From Impatiens glandulifera (lineage: Eukaryota > Streptophyta > Magnoliopsida > Ericales > Balsaminaceae): a stretch of 64,000 nt of DNA. The stretch covers positions 64,978,228 through 65,042,227 of the forward strand of contig NC_061862.1 in assembly GCF_907164915.1 (NCBI RefSeq). The letters are read 5' to 3'. Positions 49,782-62,101 of the stretch are shown here, piece by piece. The notes below the pieces were generated by a model that ran no database searches, had not been told where the DNA came from, and worked only from the letters and a program-made list of their open reading frames with translations. Numbering within the stretch: the stretch's first letter is position 1; each line of letters starts with the position of its first letter. The translations under genes were made by a program, and so were the position numbers.

Positions 49782-52590
49782 CATAATTCGAACACGCTAC
49801 CATTTTGTGCTTCATAATGCGAAAGATTCAAAACAGCTAAAAGGAGATCTTTAGGAAATTTCCTAGAATATTGTGTAAGTAGAGGTAGGAGGTATTTTCG
49901 CATTACAATAATAGTGAAGGTCCGAGAATGCACATACCACGTACCAGGTGAAATAATTTAAATAAATTCAAGAAATGATAATCTAGTTGGATCAATTCTA
50001 GTTGGATCAATACCAAGATGAAGTGTGTTTCCTGTAATGTCCGGTTACAAACTACTCATGAAGATCAATGTAAGGTATGTTGTCTAAAACTTTGAGTAAA
50101 AATTTGAATAGAAAGAGTAAAAGATAATATAATTTTTTTTCAATTTGCAGGATTCTTCCAAATATAGAGAGATTCCAGTTGTGATAATGTCATCAAAGAA
50201 GGTATTTGATCGAATTGTATGATTAACTGGTTGTTTTTCTTTGAACTAAGCAATTGTTATTTTTTATGGTAACTTCTACAAAGTCATTAATGTTCCTCTA
50301 AATTTCTTATTTGGATCGAGCTTGGTCATCATCTTCTACTTACTAGTACCCATGCCCCATCTCATTTTTTTGTCTATGAATTTTTGTCAATAAATCTTTT
50401 TGAAGTTATTTCTTGACATTTATGCATTTAATTATCAGGGATCATAATTCCTTGGAGGGTTTTAGCTCTACTAATCAGAATAGACTGGCAACCGACACTA
50501 AACATTCCAGTTATTGGCTATATATCGAATGTTAATGGACCTTTGAAAACACATTTGAATGGTAAACTCCTCATATGAAGGCTTCTGTATTCGCTCAAGT
50601 TATTTTCTATAAGGTAAAATAGACCTAATTAAAATTTGAAATTTATTTTCCAGTTTATGATTTTGTTTGAATTTGATAAATTGTTGTTATACATTTTACA
50701 CAACATTGTTTCATAATTTGGAATATTGGTCTGATAAAAAAGTGAGTTGTTTGTATCTCGTTGTGCTTCATAAATGCCTTTATTCAAATGGTTTAGTAAA
50801 TTTTCTACATCAATTTGTTAATAGTAGCTAAGCTGGTGTTCATTTTCATTCTTTGTCTGTTCCAGTTTTGGGCAATAAACATGATTGTAGCAACATGCAT
50901 CATGGGTTAGACACTTATTTGCCGATAAAATCAAATAATTTATTAATGCATAGGTTGCGCTCCATATTCTCTATGAAATCTAAATTTTAAAACTATTGAT
51001 ACATTTCCTTTTAGTTTCTACTTTTAGCATACAAGGTTAATGTGCCATGGTCCTTCCAAACTATAGTTCTATCTAGGTTCTATATTTTACAATTTTTATG
51101 TATTTTCATTATTTGCAAATTCATATGTAGTATGTTACTTTTCAGGTAAAATTGATAGAGAAGTCAAAGCTAAAGTCTTTAGCTTTAGAGATTCTGTGAA
51201 TTTGAGGGATATTGGAATAACTTTCAAATTATTCAGAGAGCTGGTCTTAATACAACTAATGGTTGGGCTGACAAAAAAATTTTCAATACATAATAAATCA
51301 TGGTGATCCTATTTCTTTGGCTTACTTTAGAGAGGCAATATGGTGTTAGTGGTTGAACTTCTGAATTTAAGCGGGTAGAACAATTTAATAAAATTGAATG
51401 ATGTAAGCTTAACTTGTTCTATGATTCTCTCTACATATTTTAAAAGTTTTAATGATTTTAATTTTATCATCCTTTTAGAATCTTTTTCAAAAGCACGAGA
51501 AAAAATAAATGCGGAAAACTTGTAAACATCTAATGGAATGAATTAAAATGATCTCTCTAATATTCTATTGACATGATTTTTTTATACTCACACTCTATAT
51601 AATGGTGTAACTTGATGTATTTATTTAGTTCATTTTTTAATATACAAATATTGACACTTTTATGGTTTGTATGTTAAATATGATTAATCTCAGATCATTA
51701 AGGTGAATCAAATGAGAGACGTAAATATATAGGATATTGCTTCCATGGAGCAGAACCGCTTGTTGGTCCATACATGTATAATAGTTCTTTTTTATCTTTT
51801 TAATGATTTTTCTATATATAATTGTTTGAATAACACTATACAATATATTTTTAATTACAGGATATTATTAGAATTCTTCTTCATTGATTTCTGAATTTGA
51901 GCAGGTAGAACAATTTACTAAAATTGAATGATGTAAGCTTAACTTGATTATGTGATTCTCTCTACATATTTACAAAGTTTTAATTATTTTAATTTTATCA
52001 TCCTTTTAGAACCTTTTTTAAAAACACGAGAAATAATAAATGCGGAAAACTTATAAACATCTAGTGGAATGAATTAAAATAATCTCTCTATTATTCTGAC
52101 ATGATATTTTTTATACTCACACTTTATTGAATGGTGCAACTTGATGTATTTATTTAGTTCCTTTTATTAATATACAACTATTAACACTTTTATGGTTTGT
52201 ATATTAAATATGATTAATCTCAGATCATGAAGGTGAATCAAATGAGAGACGTACATATATAGGATATTGCTGCCATGGAGTAGAACCACTTGTTGGTCCA
52301 TACATGTATAATAATTCTTTTTTATCTTTTTAATAATTTTCTATATATAATTATTTGAATAACATTATACAATATATTTTTAATTGCAGGATATTATTAG
52401 AATCCTCCTTCATTATATATCAACATTTATGAATTCAAGTAAATTTTATTTTCATCCTATTACAACTTATATTATCACATTTTTATTTTATATGTATTAT
52501 ATATTTTTATGTATTAGTTTATTTTTAGATGCATGATATAATTTTTATTTTTGTTATGTATTATATATTTAAAAATTTATAAGAATTCAA
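49782..52590 (+). pseudogene. PEX5-like: Array copy 12: group B chimeric pseudogene with a 530-bp internal duplication
   Basis: Receiver: MSGY.LLMKI near 50035-50069 and an undamaged exon 50151-50219. PEX5: e1 50439-50560; e2 from about 50770; e3 partly deleted (about 50870-50954); e4 51146-51400; e5 about 51680-51770. The block from the end of e4 to the start of e6 (about 51360-51887) is repeated at about 51888-52425, giving a second e5 (about 52213-52305) and a complete e6 (52389-52437). The duplication junction falls inside e6. Non-functional. Confidence 0.84.
50151..50219 (+). other. Reference receiver-domain exon of the response regulator part
   Basis: Directly after a cag acceptor (50148-50150) the frame reads DSSKYREIPVVIMSSKKVF then DRIV and a stop. 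IPVVIMSSEN..RID is the hallmark of the alpha4/beta4 region of type-A cytokinin response regulators. In those genes an intron commonly separates it from the preceding GYELL.KIK exon, exactly as here. The invariant Lys region (FLLKP) is not present in the array. No receiver can fold from these pieces. Confidence 0.78.
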
Positions 52591-53686
52591 ATTTAAATAA
52601 TTCAAGTTTAGTTTAGAAATAAATAAACTTATATGATATCTTTAGTTTTAGTTTAATTTTGTAAATGTTAAAAATATTAATAGAATTTGTATTTGATTTA
52701 TTAAAATCTTATTTTACATTTTTTATATTTAATCATATATAATTTAAATTTTAAATAAATCAAATTTAAATCAAAACTATTACTTTATTTAATTTTATTT
52801 TTAACATATAATTATTATTTTTTATTATTATTATAATGTTTATAAATAATTTTCAATTTTCAATTTTCAATTTTTAATTAAATTTATATTATATTGTTAA
52901 TTCATAAACACATTTTTATATTTTTATAAAATTAAAATTTGTAAAATTTTATTAAAATTATATTTTTTTTATGTAATCAAATATAATTTAAATGTTCATT
53001 AAAACGAGTTTTATTAAATTTAAAAATATATTTTGAATTAAATTTTAATTTGTTTTTTATTTATATATTTTTATATTAAGAATATTATTTTTTTTTAAAT
53101 ATTATTATAATATACATAAATTATTTTAAAACTTTTTTTATGAAACTATATTTATAATTAATTCATAAATTAAATGTATTTTCATTAAATTTAAATTTTC
53201 ATTAAACTTATTAAAATTTCATTTTTTTTTATTTAATCTAATATAATTTAAATTTTTTATAAAACTTACTTTCATTCAATTCAAATTTGGATCAAGCTTA
53301 TTAAAAAAATTGTATTAAATTTTATTTAGATTTTTACTTATTTCTGATATTAAGAATATTATTTATTTTTAAATATTCATACTATATTTATAAATAATTT
53401 TAAATTAAACATATATTTATCACTAAATCATAAAAAAAACTTTTATATTTTGCATTAAACTTATAAATATTATATTATTTCTTTTTTCATGTAATATAAT
53501 TTAAATTTTTCAATAAACTTATTTTCACTAAATTTAAATTTGTATTAAATTTATTAAACACATATTTTGTATTAAAGTTTATTTATTTTTTTTACTTATA
53601 TATTTCTTATATTATGAATATTGTTTATTTTTCATAAGCAAACTTATATATTTTATATATTTTATTAAATAAAAATTTTGCATTAA
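52591..53686. repeat. AT-rich linker 12 (short, twin of linker 5)
   Basis: About 1.1 kb. Both ends match linker 5 almost base for base, while the middle is deleted (join near 52830). No gene seen. Confidence 0.83.
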
Positions 53687-55955
53687 GAATTGGAACACGT
53701 TGTCATTTTGTGCTTGATAATGCGAAAGATTAACGGACAACCAAAAGGAGATCTTTAAGAAATCTCCAAGAACATTGTGTAAGTAGAAGTAAGAGGAATT
53801 TTCGTATTACAATAATAGTGAAGGTCTGAGAATGCACTTACCACGTACCAGGTCGATTTAAATAATTTCAAGAAGCGATAATCTAGTTGGATCAATACCA
53901 AGGTGAAGTGTGTTGTCCGGAATATCCGGTTACGAACTACTCATGAAGATCAAGGTAAGGTTTATATCTGAAAAAGTAAAAATTTGAATAGAAAGAGAAA
54001 AAGAAATTATAATTTTTTTAATTTGTAAGTTTTTCCAAATTTAGAGAGATTCCAATTGTGATAATGTCATCAAAGAATGTATTGGATTGAATTGACAGAT
54101 AAAAATTATTGATTGATTGTTTTTTCTATAAACTAATCAATCGTTACTTCTGATGGTAACTTCTACAAAGTCATTAATGATCCTATAAATTCCTTATTTG
54201 GATCGGAGATTGGTCATCATCTTCTACCTACTAGTATTCATGTCCCATCTCATTTTTTGTCAATAAAATTTTCTGAAGTTTTTTCTTGACATCCATGCAT
54301 TTGATTATCAGGGATTAGAATTCCTTGGAGATTTTCGCTCTGCTGATCAGAATAGACTAGCAACCAGCACCAAAAATTCTTTAGAGGGTTTTAGCTCTAC
54401 AACAACTGACACCAAACGTTCTCAAGTTATTTGCTATATATAGAATGTTAATGGAACATTTGAAAACACAATTGAATGGTAAACTTTCCATATGAAGGCT
54501 TCTGTATTCTCAATTTATTTTCTATAAGGTAAAGTAGACCTAATTAAAATTTTAAATTTGTTTTCAAGTTTCTGATTTTGTTCGAATTTGATAATTTGTT
54601 TTGATACATTTCTCACAATATTGTTTTACACTTTTGAATATTAGTGTGATAAAAAAGTGAATTGTTTCTTTTTTATTGTGTTTCAAGACTACCCTACTTC
54701 AAAGGGTTTTTAATAAATCTTCTACATCAATTTGCTATTAGCAGTGAGTTCATTTTCATCATTTGCCTTTTCTAGTTTTAGGCTTGGGATAAGGTGACAA
54801 ACAACACAGTATACGTGATTATAGCAACATGAATTATGGGCTAAACAATTCTTTATCCATAAAAGCAAAGAATTCATTAATGCATAGGTTGTGCTCCATA
54901 TTCTTTATGAAATCTAAATTTTGAAACTATTAATATATTTCTTTTTAGTTTTCCTACTTTTAGTATACAAACATAATGTGTCATGGTTCATCCAAACTAT
55001 AGTTCTATCTAGGTTTTATATTTTACAATTTCTATGCATTTTCATTATTCGCAAATTCATATTTAGTATGTTATTTGTCAGGTAATATTGATGGAGATGT
55101 CAAAGCTAGATACCCTCACCTTGAGAGATTCCATGAATTGGAGGGATATTAGAATAACTCTCAAATTATTTAGAGAGTTGGACCTAAGGAAGCTAATGGT
55201 TGACCTGACAAATTTGTTCAACACAAAATAGATCATGGTAATCCAAATTCTTTGATTGTCTTTGGAGAGGCAATCTGGTGCTAATGGTTGGACTTCTGGA
55301 TTTGAGCGGGTAGAGCAATTTATTGAAATTGAATAATGTAAGTTTAACTTGGTTATGTGATGCTCTCTCTATATTTATAGAGTTTTAATTATTTTAATTT
55401 AATAATTCTTTTGGAACATATTTCAAAAGCACTATAAATCTTAATGCGAAAAAAGTGTAAAATATCTAGTGGAATGAACTAAACTGCTCTCTCTATTATT
55501 GCATTGATATGATTTTTTTTATATTCAATAGACATTCTATTGAATGGTCGTAACTTGTTGTATATATTTAGTTCCTCTTTTTAATATACAACTATTGACA
55601 CCTTTATGTTTTATATATTAAACAGGATTAATCTCAAATCATTAAGGTGAATCAAATGAGAGACATAAATATATCGGATATTGCTGCCATGGGTAGAGAC
55701 GCTTATTGGTCCATACATGTATAATAATTTATTTATCTTTTTATTGTGTTTATTAAATATAATTGTTTAATTAACACTATACAATATATTTTAATTGCAG
55801 GATTCCTTCTTTGTATATCACCGTTTATGAGTTCAAGTAAGTTATTTTCATCCTACTTAAATTTGTATTATCATATTTCTATTTTAGAGCATGATATGTT
55901 TATTTTTAAAAGTCATTGTTTTTATCCATTATAGATTTTAAAAATTATTAGAATT
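53687..55955 (+). pseudogene. PEX5-like: Array copy 13: recombinant (group B start, group A remainder)
   Basis: From 53687 to about 54373 the copy is nearly identical to copy 6: LSGISGYELLMKIK at 53913-53954 followed by GT, receiver exon about 54020-54093, and the start of e1. Inside e1 it switches to group A sequence, repeating the LEGF..S-type segment, so e1 contains part of the exon twice (54312-54478). The rest follows copy 14: e2 from 54686; e3 54775-54886; e4 55081-55336; e5 about 55625-55718; e6 55800-55836. The switch point is a directly visible crossover or conversion junction. Confidence 0.86.
53913..53954 (+). other. Reference GYELL exon end of the receiver domain
   Basis: LSGISGYELLMKIK followed immediately by a gtaagg donor at 53955. 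Type-A response regulators have MPGM(S/T)GYELL.KIK here. The phospho-acceptor Asp lies a few residues upstream in the family, but the preceding bases are scrambled in all copies and it cannot be read. Confidence 0.75.
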
Positions 55956-57937
55956 AGAAGTTAAATAATCCATGTTTATTTGAAAATAAATAAACATATA
56001 TCATATACTAAGTTTAACTTTGTAAATGTTAAAAATATTATTAAATTTTTTAAAATTTTATATTTTATATAAATATAATTTTTTATTAATTTTTTTTTTA
56101 TTAAATATATTTTTATTAAATTTAAATTTGTATTAAACTCATATGTTTTCTATTTAATTTGCATTGAACTTACTTTTATAAAATTTTAAACTTACATTTA
56201 ACATATTTTGTATTAAATTTTATTTTGTTTTATACTTATATATTTCTTAAGAATATTATTTGTTTTTTTAAATATTCTTATTATATTTATAAATAATTTT
56301 AAAATTTGAATGAAACTTATTTTTATCATTAATTCATAAAAAAAACTTTTATATCTTGTATTAAATATATTTTTTATTAAATTTAAATTTGTATTAAACT
56401 TATGAAAATTACATTAATTTAATTTAATCCAATCTAATATAATTTTGAATTAAACTTATTTTTTATTAAATTTAATTTTACTTTAAATCCATTTAAAACA
56501 TATTTTGCATTCAATTTTATTTAGTTTTTTTTACTTATATATTTATTTTATTAAAAATAATATTTATTTTAAAATTAATCTTATAATCGTTATAAATAAT
56601 TTAAAATTTTCACTTAAATTTAAATTTATTATTAATTCATAAATAAATTTTATATTTTACATTAAATTTATTTAATTAAATTTATTTATGTATTAATCAT
56701 ATTAAAATTGCATTATTTCTATAAATATAATATAATTTTAATTTTAATTTTAATTTATATTAAGCTTTTTATAATTATATTTTTTCTTTTCAATATAATA
56801 TAATTTAAATTTAATATTTGTATTAAACTTATTAAAAATAAATTTTACATTTTATTTAATTTAGTTTTTTACTTATTTATTTCTTATTTTAAGAATATTA
56901 CTTGTTTTTTAAATATCTTATAATGTTTATAATTAATTTTAAATTAAAGCTTTTTTTTAAATATTTTATAATGCTTATAAATAATTTTTAATTTTCAATA
57001 AAAGTTATTTTATATCATTAATTAAAAAAAACACTTTTATATTTTTATAAAATTAAATTTTCTTTTATTAAATTTATTAAAATTACATTTTTTTATATTT
57101 AATCAAATATAATTTTAATTTTAATTAATTTAAAATTAAATTTAAATTTTTTATTAAATTGATTTTCATTAAATTTGAATTTGTAATAAATTTTATAAAA
57201 AACATATTTTGAATTATATTTTGTTTAGTTTTTTACTTATATAATTATTATATTATATAAGAATATTATTTATTTTTAAAATATTCTTATAATATTTATA
57301 AATTATTTTTAATTTTTAATTAAACTTATATTTATTTTTAATTCATAAACAAATTTTTATATTTTGCATTATTATTAATTATATTAAAATTTCATTTTTT
57401 TTCATTTAATTTAATATAATTTAAATTTTGTATTAAACTTACTTTTATGAAATTTAAATTTATATTAAACTTATTAAAAATATATTTTGTATAAAATTAT
57501 ATTATGTATTCTTAAATATTCTTATTATGTTTATAAATAATTTTGAATTGAACTTATATTTATCATTAATTTATAAACAAACTTTTTTTTATTTCGCATT
57601 AAACTATATAAATATTGTATTATTTCGCATTTTTTTTCATTTAATTTAATATAATTTAAATTTTGCTTGAAATTTATTTTCATTAAATTTAAATTTTTAT
57701 TAAATCTATTCAAAAACGTATTTTTGTATTAATGTTTTTAGTTTTTTACTTATATATTTTTTATATTAAGAATATAAATTATTTTTTTAAATATTATTTT
57801 AATGTTTATAAATAATTTAAAATTACTTATATTTATCACTAATTCATAAACTAACTTGTATATTTTTGTATATTTTTAATAAATTTAAATTTTGCATTAG
57901 TATTAAATAAAAAAAAGTAATATTTCAGAAAAGATCT
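55956..57937. repeat. AT-rich linker 13
   Basis: Full-length group A linker of about 1.98 kb, very similar to linker 14. No gene seen. Confidence 0.85.
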
Positions 57938-60110
57938 GAATTCGAACACACTGTCATTATGCAAAAAAATTCAAGACAACTAAAGGAAAATTTTTCGGAA
58001 ATCTCCAAAAACATTGTGTAAGTAGAGGTATGAGGAATTTTTGCATTACAATAATAGTGAAGGTCTCAGAATGCACATACCACATACCAGGTGAAACTAT
58101 TTAAATAAATTCAAGAAACGATAATCTAGTTGGATCAATACGAAGGTGAAATGTGTGGCTCAAAATGTCTGGTTACGAACTACTAATGAAGATCAAGGTA
58201 AAATTTATTGTCTAAAATTTTGAGTAAAAATTTGAACATAAAGAGAAGAAAATATAATTTTTATAATTTATAGGGTTCTTTGAAAGAGATTACAACTGTG
58301 ATAATGTCATCAAAGAATGTATTGGATCGATTGACATGTAAAAATTATTGATTGATTATTTTTTCTATGAACTAATTAACTGTTACTTCTGATTGTAACT
58401 TTTACCAAGCCAATAATGATCCTCTAAATTTTTTATTTGATCATCATCTTCTACCTACTACTACCCATGTCTCATCTTATCATTTTGAAGTTATTTCTTG
58501 ACACTTATGCATTTGATAATCAGGGATCAAAATTCCTTAGAGGGTTTTAGCTCTACAGCAACTGACACCAAACGTTCAAGTTATTGGCTATATATCGAAT
58601 GTTAATGGAATATTTGAAAACACAATTGAATGTTAAGTTTTCCATATGAAGGCTTCTGTATTCTCAATTTATTTTCTATAAGGTAAAATAGACCTAATTA
58701 AAATTTTAAATTTGTTTTCAAGTTTCTGATTTTGTTCGAATTTGACAATTTGTTTTGATACATTTCTCACAATATTGTTTTACACTTTTGAATATTAGTG
58801 TGATAAAAAAGTGAATTGTTTCTTTCTTATTGTGTTTCAGGACTGCCCTACTTCAAAGGGTTTTTAATAAATCTTCTACATCAATTTGCTATTAGTAGTG
58901 AGTTCATTTTCATCATTTGCCTCTTCTAGTTTTAGGCTTAGGATAAGGTAACAAACAACACAGTATACGTGATTATAGCAACATGAATCATGGGCTAGAC
59001 AATTCTTTATCAATAAAAGCAAAGAATTCATTAATGCATAGGTTTTGCTTCATATTTTCTATGAATCTAAATTTTGAAACTATTAATATATTTCCTTTTA
59101 GTTTTCCTACTTTTAGCATACAAGCATAATGTGTCATGGTTCATCCAAACTATAGTTCTATCTAGGTTTTATATTTTACAATTTCTATGCATTTTCATTA
59201 TTCGAAAATTCATATTTAGTATGTTACTTATCAGGTAATATTAATGGAGATGTCAAAGCTAGATACCCTCACCTTGAGAGATTCCATGAATTGGAGGGAT
59301 ATTGGAATAACTCTCAAATTATTTAGAGAGTTGGACCTAAGGAAGCTAATGGTTGACCTGACAAATTTGTTCAACACAAAATAGATCATGGTAATCCAAA
59401 TTCTTTTATTGTCTTTGGAGAGGCAATCTGGTGCTAATGGTTGGACTTCTGGATTTGAGCGGGAAGAACAATTTACTGAAATTGAATAATGTAAGTTTAA
59501 CTTGGTTATGTGATGCGCTCTCTATATTTATAGAGTTTTAATTATTTTAATTTTATAATTCTTTTGGAACTTGTTTCAAAAGCACTAGAAAATCTTAATG
59601 CGAAAAACGTGTAAAATATCTAGTGGAATGAACTAAACTGCTCTCTCTATTATTGCATTGATATGATTTTTTTTATATTCAATAGACATTTTATTGAATG
59701 GTCATAACTTGTTATATATATTTAGTTCCTCTTTTTAATATACAACTATTGACACTTTTATGTTTTATATATTGAACAAGATTAATCTCAAATCATGAAG
59801 GTGAATCAAATGAGAGACATAAATATATCGGATATTGCTGCCATGGGTAGAGACGCTTATTGGTCCATACATGTATAATAATTTATTTATCTTTTTATTG
59901 TGTTTATTAAATATAATTGTTTAATTAACACTATACAATATATTTTAATTGCAGGATTCCTTCCTTGTATATCACCGTTTATGAGTTCAAGTAAGTTATT
60001 TTCATCCTACTTAAATTTGTATTATCATATATCTATTTTAGAGCATGATATGTTTATTTTTAAAAGACATTATTTTTATCCATTATAGATTTTAAAAATT
60101 ATTAGAATTA
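57938..60110 (+). pseudogene. PEX5-like: Array copy 14: response regulator/PEX5 chimeric pseudogene
   Basis: MSGYELLMKIK about 58167-58198; receiver exon 58274-58335 (GSLKEITTVIMSSKNVLDRLT). PEX5: e1 58523-58631; e2 from 58841 (TALLQRVF..NLLHQFAIS type); e3 about 58931-59041; e4 about 59235-59489; e5 about 59781-59870, with the 'catgggtagag' deletion shared with copies 9 and 13; e6 59954-59989. Very close to the downstream part of copy 13. Confidence 0.85.
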
Positions 60111-62101
60111 GAATTTAAATAATCTATGTTTATTTGAAAATAAATAAACATATATCATATACTAAGATTAACTTTGTAAATATTAAAAATATTATTAAAT
60201 TTTTTAAAATTTTATATTTTATATAAATATAATTTTTATTAATTTTTTTTATTTAATATATTTTTATTAAATTTAAATTTGTATTAAACTCATTTGTTTT
60301 CTATTTAATTTGCATTTAACTTACTTTTATTAAATTTAAAATTTACATTTAACATATTTGTATTAAATTTTATTTTGTTTTATACTTATATATTTCTTAA
60401 AAATATTATTTGTTTTTTTAAATATTCTTATTATATTTATAAATAATTTTAAAATCCGAATTAAACTTATTTTTATCATTAATTCATAAAAAAAACTTTT
60501 ATATCTTGCATTAAATATATTTTTCATTAAATTTAAATTTGTATTAAACTTATGAAAATTACATTTATTTAATTTAATCTAATCTAATATAATTTTGAAT
60601 TAAACTTATTTTTAATTAAATTTAATTTTACTTTAAACCTATTTAAAACATATTTTGCATTCAATTTTATTTAGTTTTTTTTACTTATATATTTATTTTA
60701 TTAAAAATAATATTTTTTTTAAAATTAATCTTTTTAATCGTTATAAATAATTTAAAAATTTCACTTAAATTTAAATTTATTATTGATTCATAAATAAATT
60801 TTATATTTTACATTAAATATATTTAATTAAATTTATTTATGTATTAATCATATTAAAATTGCATTTTTTCTATAAATATAATATAATTTAAATTTATATT
60901 TATATTAAGCTTTTTATAATTATATTTTTTCTTTTCAATATAATATAATTTAAATTTAATATTTGTATTAAACTTATTAAAAATAAATTTTACATTTTAT
61001 TTAATTTAGTTTTTTACTTATTTATTTCTTATGTTAAGAAAATTACTTATTTTTTAAATATCTTATAATGTTTATAATTAATTTTAAATTAAAGATTTTT
61101 TTTTAATATTTTATAATGTTTATAAATAATTTTTAATTTTCAATAAAAGTTATTTTATATCATTAATTCAAAAAAACACTTTTATATTTTTATAAAATTA
61201 AATTTTCTTTTATTAAATTTATTAAAATTACATTTTTTTTCTATTTAATCAAATATAATTTTAATTTTAATTAAATTAAATTTAAATTAAATTTTTTTAT
61301 TAAATTGATTTTCATTAAATTTGAATTTGTAATAAATTTTATAAAAAACATATTTTGAATTATATTTTGTTTAGTTTTTTACTTATATAATTATTATATT
61401 ATATAAGAATATTATTTATTTTTAAAATATTCTTATAATATTTATAAATTATTTTTAATTTTTAATTAAACTTATATTTATTATTAATTCATAAACAAAT
61501 TTTTATATTTTGCATTATTATTAATTATATTAAAATTGAATTTTTTTTTCATTTAATTTAATATAATTTAAATTTTGTATTAAACTTACTTTTATAAAAT
61601 TTAAATTTAGATTAAGCTTATTAAAAATATATTTTTTATAAAATTATATTTAGATTTTTACATATATATTTCTTATATTAGGAATATTATGTATTCTTAA
61701 ATATTCTTATTATGTTTATAAATAATTTTTAATTGAACTTATATTTATCATTAATTCATAAACAAATTTTACTATTTTGAACTATATAAATATTGTATTA
61801 TTTCTATATATTCTAATATAATTTAAATTTTGCATGAAATCTATTTTCATTAAATTTAAATTTGAATTAAATCTATTCAAATCGTATTTTTGTATTAAAG
61901 TTTTTAGTTTTTTACTTATATATTTTTTTTATATTAAGAATATAAATTATTTTTCAAAACATTATTTTAATGTTTATAAATAATTTAAAATTAATTATAT
62001 TTATCACTCATTCATAAACTAACTTGTATATTTTGTATATTCTTATTAAATTTTAATTTTGCATTAATATTAAATAAAAATTAATATATGAGAAAAGATC
62101 T
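60111..62101. repeat. AT-rich linker 14
   Basis: Full-length linker of about 1.99 kb. Its proximal part matches linker 13, and its distal part from about 61750 matches linker 7 ('aaattttactattttgaactatataaatattg'), so the linker itself appears recombinant. No gene seen. Confidence 0.83.
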
